DNA of 64,000 bases from positions 23,087,224-23,151,223 of the forward strand of contig OZ007582.1 in assembly GCA_963931925.1 (NCBI GenBank), in the 5' to 3' direction. The notes below the pieces were generated by a model. The model did no database searches. It worked only from the letters and a program-made list of their open reading frames with translations, and was not told where the DNA came from. The stretch's first letter is position 1; every line of letters begins with the position of its first letter. Source of the DNA: Onchidella celtica. Lineage: Eukaryota; Mollusca; Gastropoda; Systellommatophora; Onchidiidae. This document shows positions 1 to 36,000 of the stretch, in pieces. Made by a program: the position numbers and the translations under genes.

Positions 1-479
1 ACAAAGATTCCTCTATATTACATGAAGAATGAAACCAACTGGCTTATTCAACGGGTATTTAATGAGTTTTAAAGAAATTTGCTGCAAAGGAAATAAGAAG
101 ATTTTAAATGGCATTTTCTGATTCAGAGACTTTCTTAAAGACTTTTTACTCAGCCCCCCCCCCCTCCCCCCCCCCCCTTCTCCCGACTGTGTGGCATGCA
201 AACTGACAACTATCAAGAAAGCATATTTTAACTGGTTGCCATGCGTAGATTTCATGCATTTCCGAAGAAAGCACTATGCCTGTGGATTCCTGACAGAATT
301 ATTTTCTGATGTGGACCCATGGTACCTCTTGTCCTTTTTGAAACAGGTGTTACAAATCTCTTTTCGGATCTAAAGCAAACAACTTTGGAGAATTTTACCA
401 ATGTAATACAATTCACATGGAACTGTTTGATTCTGTTTGTGAAAACTTAAATTGATGAAGTTCTAAATACCAAAACCTG
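1..479. other. AT-rich spacer with a C-homopolymer tract
   Basis: No exon, RNA gene or clear transposon was recognised here. The only notable structure is an interrupted poly-C run at about 153-178. Short frames on both strands show no known domain and overlap low-complexity sequence. Confidence 0.5.
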
Positions 480-823
480 GTTTTGATTTTGCTTGTTCTT
501 GTTTCTCTGTGTTTTTTGTGATTGGGATTAGTTTTTTTATAGAATTTTGCCAGGGCAGCCTCCTGTTCAGCCTGCTCTTCTCAACTGCCAAATTATCTTT
601 GACATGCATAAGGGCCCTCTGCGTTTTTTGGCCCTTACTCAAGAAGACTGGGTGCTCGATCCCATCTACCATAGGATAGGGGACAGGAGTTTTGCTCGCC
701 CCCACCACCCCCCCTTCCCCCCCCCCCCAATAATTCCAACATGCCTGCATCAACCGGGATCGAACGCCATACCTTCAGCATGAGAGGCGGGCACCTTGCC
801 TCTAGATCAACGCGTACCCTAAA
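480..823 (-). mobile_element. tRNA-derived SINE
   Basis: Read on the minus strand from about 823, the sequence starts like a tRNA gene. It has an A-box-like stretch (GCGTTGATCTAGAGG) and, about 40 bases later, a B-box-like GTTCGATCCCGGT. A non-tRNA body follows that runs to an A-rich tail near 480-545, and a G-rich homopolymer tract interrupts it at about 703-728. A tRNA-like head plus unrelated body plus A-rich tail is the usual SINE plan. The head does not fold into an obvious functional tRNA, so a real tRNA gene is unlikely. The exact 3' end is uncertain. Confidence 0.6.
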
Positions 824-2090
824 TAAAGTACCCAAAATAGACCGTGAAAAGCGCAAAGTGGGCGTTATCGTGCTGGCTCGCCGTAAGACCCAAACTCAGA
901 CTCAAAACACTTTGGGTTAATTTTCTTAAGAGAACAAAGACCTTACACTTCCTACTCTGCAACTCAGTGATTTGGTTATAGGAAAGCACAAACTGAGGCA
1001 TAGACAGATGCCAAATTTTTCAAAAATTTAACAAAGAACTCCCAGTGTAAATTTAAAATGTCACGTGCACAGAGTTGTTGTTGTAGTTGTTCTATGAACT
1101 GTTCAAAGATGCTTATAGAAGTGAACTATTAAACAGATAATGAAGAGGAGAAGGAAATATTGCCATACTAAATAAGAGGAGAAGTGTAAACAGTGACCCA
1201 GGGAAAAGGGACATTGACTTCACTTAGACAGACGTTTTGAAGTCTCTTTGGGAAGTTTGTGACGTTAAGTTGAAGAAATCAACAGCAAGAAAACAACAAC
1301 AACAACAAAACAAACATGACAGATCATCTCCCTCAAGCGCCCAGTGTACCATATTTGAAATGCCACCTGGAGCCTTAAAGCTGTATCTTTAATACACTTA
1401 CTCTTCCTATTTTATCAACAAATAATTTTTCCCATTAAAAATTTATATCTCTGCATTAATCTGACTATTTAAAATCCGCTCAGCATGTTTTTTGAGAAGT
1501 TTGGGGATTGGCAATTTTCTTCTCGGCGTTGGAGGGTTAATGTTTCAAAATACTATTCATTGTTTTGACACTTTAAACCAATTCTCTAAGACCTTCTAAA
1601 AGCCGCCATTCTCACCAAATTCCATTAATACTACGGTTCGTCCGCAGTTTACGAAACACAAGAACTCTTGTCTCCATGTAACAGGACAGTACTGAACACG
1701 CCCCGGCAGCCAGAGATGAAGAGACTAATTCATAATCATGAATTTCTAGTTTTAAATTATTTTTTTTATCCAGTGCAATTGCTTCAATCACCATGCATAT
1801 TCTGGGCGAAACCTATTTTGAAGACCCGAAAAAAAATTTCTAGAGCCATACTCCAAAATATTCTAACGTGAAAATGTGGCCAAATATGTTTTTTCGCAAA
1901 GCCCTGCCTTAGACCAAAAAAAAAAAAAGAAATACAATGCAAACTGGCGGGACTGGTGAGCCGATAGGCCTCAAGTCCTTCGTCATGTCAAAAAGATAAC
2001 GAAACAGGTAAAACAGAGTATGTAATCTATCGTGTACATGTCCTTCCAATACAATGAATAAGAAGAAAACACCGTGTGTGTGGTTTTATT
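824..2090. other. Intergenic spacer, no gene seen
   Basis: AT-rich sequence upstream of the cadherin gene. It has short poly-A runs (about 1917-1929) and no open frame with recognisable protein content. No promoter elements could be assigned with confidence. Confidence 0.4.
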
Positions 2091-2094
2091 TTGT

Positions 2095-2610
2095 CTCATT
2101 ACTGTTTGGACTTCATTCTAAACCGTCCACTTTCTTGTTCAAATAGTAAGCATTGACGGAAAGCCGACTTGGCTGTCTTTCAGCCATAATAGGTAGAATG
2201 CGCATATCCGCCATCTTTAGTGTCCGGACCCGCGCATGACCGTGGCGTGGCGACTGTGGCATTGATTTTGATTTGTTGGCTGATTTGCAATGCGAGGCAC
2301 GGGAGTCGCCACGAACCAAGCGGAGGCGAGCTGAAAGTAGGTCGCTACAGTAAACACAGGCACTTTTGTACATGTTCAATGGGAGACGTTCGGTCAATTC
2401 ATTCACTTCCTTTCCCTTGTGTACACAGATGGTAGGGAATCTGGCCAGTTTGGATCCATCCTTTCTCTCCCTGTCATAAAAATCAACTACAATGCAACCA
2501 GTAGGCATTTTAACCACTAAGACATATCTCGAAGTTGCACTAGTCATCTGATCCACAGGCCATCTCCATTGGCGGAAGAACAAAACACAAACACTTTGTG
2601 ACGTAATTAT
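2095..2610 (-). pseudogene. Dispersed repeat with degenerate THAP-like start, copy 1
   Basis: A minus-strand frame contains MPTGCIVVDFYDR followed by KDGSKLARFP. This resembles the start of a THAP zinc finger, with its C-x4-C pair and an FxxFP-type motif. The sister copy at about 58540-59030 reads MPAGCIAVDCYDR, so the second cysteine is intact there and is phenylalanine here. The two copies share several hundred bases, including the motif around CGCATATCCGCCATCTT, which shows a dispersed repeat rather than a single gene. No continuation of a full THAP domain or later exons was found. The relation to THAP or P-element-type genes is an inference; the repeat relationship is seen directly. Confidence 0.45.
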
Positions 2611-2700
2611 TTCTACTTATTGCCGAAAAACCCAAATCCCAACGCATACTGCATTAGCACCACAGTGTAGCGATTTATGATTGTAACTATCAACCAGCTC

Positions 2701-2781
2701 TCATGATATGTCTGTTCTCTTTCACAGACAGGTTGTAGACAGTTTGGTGCCGAGAGCTCTGCAGAGTGAAGCTTTGTCAAT
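2701..2781 (+). promoter_or_regulatory. Probable 5' leader of the cadherin transcript
   Basis: A pyrimidine-rich stretch ending TTCACAG at 2727 looks like a splice acceptor and lies 54 bases before the start codon. If it is used, the first coding exon begins at 2728 and an untranslated exon lies upstream. No TATA box or initiator could be assigned. Confidence 0.35.
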
Positions 2782-27656
<24,875 letters not shown>

Positions 27657-27800
27657 CTGTAGCTCATGACACCAAAGGACAACTTCAGCTTCTCAGAACA
27701 TTTAGCAACTTTCAAAAAAGGACTATGGCCTGACCACGAATAATTTTGTTTTATTTAGGAGTAATATATCATTATTTCATTCTACAATTCTTGCACACTT

Positions 27801-27806
27801 AATAAA
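27801..27806 (+). promoter_or_regulatory. Poly(A) signal of the cadherin gene
   Basis: AATAAA lies 145 bases after the stop codon and is followed by T-rich and GT-containing sequence. This supports the stop at 27656 as the true gene end. Confidence 0.6.
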
Positions 27807-27829
27807 AGTTGTAAATTGTAAAATTAGCC

Positions 27830-28870
27830 GAGTTTTTAGTGATCTCCAGCGTGGGGACGGATTACACATAGTGGCTCAAGATATACCTCTAGCGACTGTT
27901 ATTTCATGCTGTTTTTTCCTAAATTTTGTGAGTTCAAAACATACTACTGTTCTATTGTGTTCTGCATCTAGATGGAAAGGTTTTCCAGAAAGAAGATGGT
28001 TTTAAATGGAAGCAAATTCCATAAATAATAAAAATAATAACAATGATAAATAAATTATTATGGAGACTCCATGCAAGTGTCAACTCTACATTGGTAACCT
28101 TGCATAATGAATAACTGTTTTGGTACAGATTTTATTGAGTATTTTCACAATGATGGGTGATTCAACTAGTTAAAAATACAACAACCGAATTAACAGTTAT
28201 AGATTGAAACATTCCTTTTTTATTTAACTAATCTAAGTGTATTATAAATTATAACTTGACGGGAGCCATAAAATATCCCAAACTGAATTTATCAGCTCTG
28301 AACTGTTGAAGTCAAGAATTGATGCAATTTATTTGTACATGAAATTTTAATTCCCGATTATTTGTTTTGGGGAGATGTGGCTGATTTGAGTGAACTTAAC
28401 TAACGACAAAAAAAAGTTGCATTAAATTTGCTTGACGCGTTTCGAGTGCAATAAACTTATTTTTTTCTATAAAATTCTTCATAATTGTTCACAATTCACA
28501 TAAATTTAGCTGTTGAGGAAGAGGCGATATTGTCATTGGTGATTTTGATTCTTCAGAATGTTAACTTTTCACTGGTTAAAGCCACAGAAATTTAATAATT
28601 TTTCAATACTATTCGGTGGACATTACTACATGATACATCACAATGTTAAAAGTACTGGCCTTGTGAATTTTTATCATGCTGTAATGGAATATTTTTTCAT
28701 TGCAATGTCGTTTTTTCACAGGTTTTGTAAATATCTTTACAATAGTAGAGCTAATGTGCACACTGGAATATTACTGAAACATATAAATACTATAATCATC
28801 TATGTCTAGTTAGGTAGTGACAAGTGCCAAAATAGATCTGATCAAAGGACAGTGATTTGATTTTGGGTGT
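27830..28870. other. Intergenic spacer
   Basis: AT-rich sequence past the cadherin poly(A) signal. No gene, exon or repeat family was recognised. Confidence 0.4.
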
Positions 28871-29171
28871 TGTTATGAGCACATAAGCACTCCAAGCTTT
28901 TTGCACTAGGGGAGCGTACGTTTATGTACTTATCCCTCACCCCGTCCGTACCTTCAACCCTAAATCTTATCGAATCCTTAACTCTGCCCCTTACTCGTTC
29001 AACAAAAAATCAGGAGGAATACAAAAAGAAAATCTGAAAGAATAATTAATTAAGGCTGCTGCTTGGAGTATTTCGGGAGGAACTCTCTTGCTCTGGAGCC
29101 ACAAAAGACTTTAAAATACGTACCCTAGCGCAAAAACTTGGAGGGTATACATATAGTAAATACTTGTAACA
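28871..29171. mobile_element. MITE family B, copy 2
   Basis: Ends TGTTATGAGCACATAAGC and (other strand) TGTTACAAGTATTTAC. The interior matches 8033-8345 in reverse orientation, including the TAATTAATTAAGGCTGCTG region. Non-coding. Confidence 0.65.
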
Positions 29172-30002
29172 ACATTCTTTGGCATTTTGTCTCTCTTTCT
29201 CTGTCTCCGCCCCTCCGCACCCCTATTCTATGTCAGTTTCTGTTACTTGTTGTTGGCCATAAAAATAGAAATATCTAGTTATTAATGAAACTAACATCTG
29301 GTACAATATCCTTTCCAGTCCTTATATTTTACGTGCACCTTAGCAAAACAGTTTGTTTACACGATCAACATAATCTGAAATACTAATTTGAAACTGATTT
29401 CTTAATGTTATATTCAATGTTAAATCATTACATGAATGAAAAAAAATTACAAAACAGAACTCTTTAAAATGATAACAAAAACGTACGACATGATTATACA
29501 TGTGTGTTACCACTTGAATCTGGTGTTTACAGAGCTCAGGGTATGTACATGAAAGCAATCAAATCACAGAAAATATTTCATTCTTACATCAAATGACAGT
29601 AAGAACTGTATCTTCTCATAAGCAATCATCATAGAAATAATATGGAGGAAACCCTTTACAAGAATTATTCTAACTTCTCCAATCAGTTAGAATATGTGCA
29701 GAAAACAATCGATTCTGTCATCGTATCACAAAGAGAGAAAAACATGCGTCAACTGTTGCAATCCTCAGTTTGTCTTGGGCATGGTCACTGATGAAAATAT
29801 TTGGATATCCTCGCTTTGGCCAGCTATTGTATTGGAAAAATAATGGTGATAAATCCATAGTTAAAAATGTGTGAAGAGGCATTCCAGGGGAAATTTTCTA
29901 TCTTTTAGGAGCAAGAAAAGAAGCAATCTTAGGCCTACATGTGCGAATAAATTCTTAGATTTCCATGTGCGAGTGAATTCTTTGACAGAATGTCAATGGA
30001 TA

Positions 30003-30905
30003 GATAGATAGATATAATTCTTTATTTCCAATTAGTCGGTACAGTATTTCACACACGATACCCATACAGGAAACAATAGAATGGCATTGTAAATATTAAT
30101 CTGTTACATGACTGAACATAACTGCTGGCTCTTGGCTTATTTTATCCATAAATAGATGGTAAAAGTGGACAATAACTAAGACTGGCACATTTATTATTGT
30201 AAACCTCTCATGGACATTTCCGAGACTGCCTATAATTAGCACAATGATTTCACAATAATACCCTATGGCGTTGATCTCTAAAGAAAATGGGTAGTACTTA
30301 TCAAACTTTGATTTTTAAGCTTTATCAATATAAGCATCAAATGGTATCGATATTTCTACTAGTTTGACTGTTTTTCTTTTTTTGTCAATCACTGTTATAT
30401 CTGGCCACACTTCTCTACGATGGAAACCAATAGAGTCACTTTCAAATATAGATGGTTTGAGGGGAGTGTCTTTCAATATGGTGTTGTTTCTGTTGAATGA
30501 ACGAATCTTTCTTTCCAAAATGTCCAAGATGTTGTTGTGTCGTTGTTAGTACATAAGGTGAAATTTTGTGCAGCCATTAAGCGCGTGTGATGCTGTTTCG
30601 CTTGGATGATTGCGCACGACTTGGTGTAGGTGTTGGGGTAATCTTCTCCAACTCACCGTGTCGTAAAGTGCGTCATTGTTGTTGACACCGCCATTTTGAA
30701 TCGCTTTCGTGTTGTTGTCATCGCAGTCCTTTGTTATCCTTCTTACTTTACCAGTCCGAATAGCTTCCGTCACCGTCATCTTCAGCCCTGTAACAAGGCC
30801 CATACCTCCATATGCCATTCCTGCGTTATCGAGGGCAGCTACCACGGATCCCTCCACCAGAACAGCGAACAAAGCACAGACACATAAACATGCGACTAAC
30901 CCCGT
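30003..30905 (-). mobile_element. LINE 3' fragment with restriction-like endonuclease motif
   Basis: On the minus strand a broken frame reads HPSETASHALNGC (zinc-knuckle end), then QRHNNILDILERKIRSF, then WPDITVIDKKRKTVKLVEIS and PFD. The PD-x(12)-E spacing and the RHN block match the C-terminal restriction-like endonuclease of R2/R4/NeSL-type LINEs. A TAA stop falls between the knuckle and RHN, and one knuckle cysteine is missing, so this copy is dead. The 3' side ends AATAAAGAATTATATC followed by (TATC)n. The 5' side abuts another GATA-type repeat. Confidence 0.6.
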
Positions 30906-30912
30906 TAGCTGT

Positions 30913-31058
30913 TAGATAGATAGATAGATAGATGATAGATAGGTAGGTAGGTAGGTAGGTAGGTAGGTAGGTAGGTAGGTAGGTAGGTAGGTAGGCAAGC
31001 AGGCAGGCAGGCAGGCAAGTAGGCAGGCAGGTAGGTAGGTAGGTAGGCAGGCAGGTAT
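30913..31058. repeat. GATA/GGTA/GGCA microsatellite
   Basis: A GATA run passes into GGTA and GGCA units, about 145 bases in total, adjoining the 5' end of the LINE fragment. Confidence 0.95.
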
Positions 31059-31262
31059 CATAAACTAATTTCATTTCTGTGGCTTCCTATCCACAAAGGC
31101 AGACCACACCCTTCTTCCCGGTATCTACCACACCATCTGCCAAATGGACAGGCCTCGGGGTGTACTATCTGCACAGACTACATGACCATGGCGGTCTCTG
31201 TCAGAACGAGGAAATTATGAGATCTATGAGCACTACTTCTCATTACTTGGACAACGGATTTA

Positions 31263-31630
31263 GGCCGTGGGACCAAACTTGTAGCTTGTCATTCCGTTAT
31301 GCACCTCAGGGGATAAGCTGATTTTTTGCATGCAGGCTCTTATGCATCTCTCATTCACAAAAAACCAATGTTGTCATTTCAAGTCTTGCACATTTTTGTA
31401 TAATTTGTATGTAAAGTGAGCCAATAAATGATAATTAATGATGCGAATTGAGTTTGCCATTTAAACAATGCTATTTTAATCAACCAATGGAATTGAGCCT
31501 TTCGCCGCGAAATCCAAAATGGCTGCCCCCATGGTGGAATGCTGTATGCACACTAAGAAAGATGTAAATAGCAATATAATTCAGTTTTCTTTGAAAAGTT
31601 GGATGAAATTTCGAGAATAAACAATCATGT

Positions 31631-31679
<49 letters not shown>

Positions 31680-32252
31680 CTCTCTCTCTCTCTTACAATA
31701 AAAGTAGTAATCTGCAGTCCTGCTTCAGGACTCATGCGCGCCAGGCCACTGAGCACCAAGCGTTACTTTTTATGACCTGCACGGTACTATAACAGAATGG
31801 AGGCAAGATGGGGGCATGGAGCTATTAGTACCTCCATGGATGGGGGATGAAAATGACAGCACGAGGAAACAATGCAATTTCTATAAATTCAAGAACCAAA
31901 CTAATCAAAATAATAAAAACTTCCGTGCACCCTCCGCGGTATTGGAAATGGACATGTAAAATTGGGTTAGTGTAGGTGGTCTAATAAAAAAGTCTTTTGC
32001 GTTCAAAGGTGGAGATTTTGTGAAATATATAATTATGTAAAACGAAAAAAACATGCAAAAATACAGATGTTACATAGCAATAAACATTTTTTTTAAATAA
32101 GTTATTATTAATGTGCACAGTTATGGATGACAACATTGGATTTTTAGTCAAAGATGGTTACTGGGAACATTTTAAAACCATACCTAGATTTTCCCTAGGG
32201 GTGCGTAACGAAATTTACTTTAGAGACTAGCTAGGATTTTGGTCCCACGGCC
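31263..32252. mobile_element. 990-bp non-autonomous TIR transposon
   Basis: The left end GGCCGTGGGACCAAA is matched in inverse complement at the right end. Similarity extends about 70 bp inward (CGTTATGCACCTCAGGGG against CGTTACGCACCCCTAGGG). TA flanks both ends. No transposase frame is present. TA duplication suggests a Tc1/mariner-like mobiliser. A (CT)n microsatellite lies inside. Confidence 0.6.
31636..31694. repeat. (CT)n microsatellite
   Basis: Nearly pure CT repeat inside the 990-bp TIR element. Confidence 0.9.
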
Positions 32253-32361
32253 TATTTCCATTATAATTAGAGCCTTTCCATGCACGGCTGTCATGATTTC
32301 CAGTGTGCACAATAAAACTATATGTAGTACGCGTATAAACAAAGATACTCCTGCTTGTCCT

Positions 32362-32580
32362 GAATTCTGAGTTATGGTAGGCCGGTGTGTGTAACTTCCT
32401 CAACCCAAGTTATCAAAACAATTGATAACTACACAGAATTCTGAGTTATGGCAAGCCGGTGTGTGTATTTCCTCAACCCATGTTATCAAAACAATTGATA
32501 ACTACACAGAATTCGGAGTTCTGGTAGGCCGGTGTGTGCAACTTCCTCAACCCAGGCTATCAAAAAATAGCTACTCTCAG
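32362..32580. repeat. 74-bp tandem repeat, three copies
   Basis: GAATTCTGAGTTATGG recurs at 32362, 32436 and (diverged) 32509, each followed by GCCGGTGTGTG. The small palindrome TATCAAAACAATTGATA lies at the junctions after the first two units. Confidence 0.85.
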
Positions 32581-33024
32581 CCAGCAACCCTTGCAGAAAT
32601 CCGACGAGTAGGATTGACGTCGTCTGCACATAGGAATGACGTCGTTCCTACGTGAATCCTCTGGTACGACATGCCACCGACGGTTTTGATGTAAGGACCC
32701 CCTCCCCCCCCCCCCGGTCATCCTACCAATCCCATGGAAATGAGCGAAATTAGAGCTACGTGGTTTTTTTTTCTGTGTTTTGTTGTTGTGTTTTTTGTAT
32801 TGTTTGTTGTTTTTTAGTTACATTTCTGTTTAATATCTTTTGTTCTTCAAATTTGGTAACCTCAATGATTTCTTTCTGGCTGCTTCTCCAAGTCTCTGAA
32901 TGTTCCATTTCTCTGATTGTGAGTTTGAGCCATTTCCTAGCTCTTGGTCTAGCTAGGTTATGGTCTGAGTTTGGGTTTTACGGCCTTTAATCAGTTTCGG
33001 TAACGATTATTATTATTATTTATT

Positions 33025-36000
33025 AGTTTTCTGCTATTGTACGACAGTACACAATACAGCCTGCTACTGTCACCCCCACTGTCTTGTGGGTCATCTCGGG
33101 AGAGAGGAAGACTAGGGGAAGGTAACCCTGAATACAAATACCACACTGCCTTGTGTGTTGCTATGATAGCAAAGGCTATGGGAGTAAACCCAGACAGAAA
33201 ATCAGGAGTGGAGACCCGAAGGTGGTTGTCAGGGAGAACTGCATCAAACTGGCTTCCAGCATCTCCTGCAGCCGGACTAGTTCCAAATGTATTGACCTGG
33301 TCTCTCCCTTGGGTTTAACTAGAATGGCAGAGAGAGGGGTGGTGCCTCTGGGCAAAGCACCATCTCTTAAAAATAGCCCAGGCAAGGGAGCAAAACGAGG
33401 AGGCGTTTGCTCGGGCTTGGCAAGCGTCTGTCTCTCCTCTATAAGCCCACCCATTTCCGATTTGGAGAGGACACTCCAGCCATCCGTTACGGATGGGCAC
33501 AACACGGGAGGTGGCAGTTACCGGTGATAAGCTCAATCCATTTGGCGTACGGATGAGCGCCAGGGGTCCCCTCTGTCGGTGGGAGCGGCTTTTCAGCTGC
33601 ATTGATCAACTACCGCCCGCCGTAACCTGGGCAGCCCCCAGGCAGTTGGGTGTTGTTCCGCCACGTCAGCCTGCTTCATAAGGTGGTTGGAGCTAGACCA
33701 AAAGTCAAAAAGCTGACGTAAAGTGTGCACCTGGCAAAAACAGAAAAATACTAAAACTTGGTACCTGGAACGTCAGAACAATGCGCCCAGGCTTGCAACA
33801 GCAAGATCTCACTAATATTGACTCCATCAGGAAATCCCAAATTATTGATCGAGAACTTCAGCTACTAAACATCGACATCGCTGCCCTTCAAGAAACTCGA
33901 CTTCCCGACTCCGGGTCAGTCAAAGAAGAAAACTACACCTTCTTCTGGCAGGGCCTTAGCAGCGAACAGCCGAGAATCCACGGCGTGGGCTTCGCCGTAA
34001 AAAACTCCCTTATCAATTCGATCGCAACTCCAATTGGAGTGTCAGAACGCATCATGACACTCAGACTGAACACCCGGTCTGGTTTTACCAACATTATCTG
34101 TGTCTATGCCCCAACACTTACCTCCTCTGACGAAACCAAAGACATTTTCTACGAGGCATTGCAGAGGACTCTCCACAACATCCCTCTCACCGAAGGCCTG
34201 CTAATTCTGGGTGACTTTAACGCTCGAGTGGGAGCAGATCACTCCGCATGGCCAAAGTGCATTGGGCACTTCGGCATTGGCAACATCAACGAAAACGGGC
34301 AGCGCCTTCTGGAGCTATGCTCCGTAAACTCATTATGTGTTACAAACACGTACTTTGACCTTAAGAGATGCCAAAGAACATCATGGCGCCATCCCAGGTC
34401 TGGCCATTGGCATCAATTAGATCTTATTCTCTCAAGGAGGAAGAGTTTGGGCTGTATAAAAATAACTCGTTCCCTCCACAGTGCTGACTGTGACACCGAC
34501 CATGCACTGGTAGTCAGCAAAATCAAAATTTCGGCCAAGAAAATATACAGATCAAAAGCCCCTTCAATCCCTAAGATCAATGTAACAGCAATCAGAGATG
34601 AATCAAATAGAAAGTCATTTGAAAAGTTATTTGCTGAAAGCATGGATAATGTCACCCAATGTGACTCGGTAGATGAAACATGGAACACTCTCAGTTCAAA
34701 AATTCATGACTGTGCCATCAAGTCTTTTGGACAGCATAAAGTTTCAAACAACGACTGGGTAGCCCAGAACAGCGAAATTCTCCTACCTCTCATTGAGCAA
34801 AAGAAATCTGCTTTCAATGAGTATAACAAAAATTGCAATCAGAGTACAAAAACTTGTTTGAAAAATGCAAAAGCTAAACTTCAGCTGGAGGTAAGACGTT
34901 GCGCCAACAAATACTGGACAGACTTGTGTAACAGCATACAAGAGGCAAATGAAAAGGGAGATATGAAAACCGCCTTTAGTCAGATGAAAGTAGCTCTTGG
35001 GCCAATCATCACCAAAAGCGCCCCACTTAAGTCTGTAAATGGTGAACCCATCACAGATAAAAATGAACAACTGAATAGGTGGGTAGAGCATTACTCTCTG
35101 TTGTATTCAACTGAGAAAAATATTCCACCAGATTTTGAGGAACACCTCCAAAAACTGCCAATAATGGCCGAACTTGACGCTGAACCTTCCTTAGTCGAGC
35201 TTTCCAATGCAATCGACCACCTGTCTGCTGGAAAAGCCACAGGAAGTGACAACATTCCTGCAGAGGTATTAAAAGACCTAAAAGGCCCACTATTACCACA
35301 CCTGTATAATCTGTTACTGCAGTGTTGGAAAGAAGGCGTGATACCACATGATATGAGAGACGCCAAAATTGTCACACTTTACAAGAACAAAGGAGACAAA
35401 GGCGACTGCAACAACTATCGAGGCATATCCCTCCTCAGCATTACTGGAAAGGCTTTTGCTCGCGTCATCCTCTGCCGCCTTCAACAACTGGCGGAAAAAG
35501 TCTTACCAGGAACACAATGTGGCTTTCGAAGCAAACGATCAACTATTGACATGATATTTGCACTTCGGCAAATCCAAGAAAAATGTAAAGAACAAAACAG
35601 GCCGCTTATAACATGCTTTGTGGACCTAACAAAGGCTTTCGACACCGTAAGCCGATCTGGCCTGTATGCAGTCCTTAAATCCATAGGCTGTCCACCAACA
35701 TTGCTAAAACTTATTGCATCCTTCCACACTGACATGAGGGCATGTGTCAACTTTGAGGGCTGCACATCCAATTCATTTGCTGTAAACAGCGGTGTGAAGC
35801 AGGGATGTGTTCTTGCTCCTACCTTATTTGGTATATATTTTGCAGCCCTACTCAAGAATGCCTTTGGTCAATGTTCAGGTGGAGTACTTATTAACACCAG
35901 AGTGGACGGCTCCATTTTTAATGTTGCCAGACTAAAAGCAAAATCTCGTACAGAGCATATTATGTTACAAGAGCTCCTCTTCGCAGATGATGCTGCAATC

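Noticed and set aside
752-823. A functional tRNA gene on the minus strand
   Set aside because: The stems do not close and the sequence continues into a SINE body and A-rich tail.
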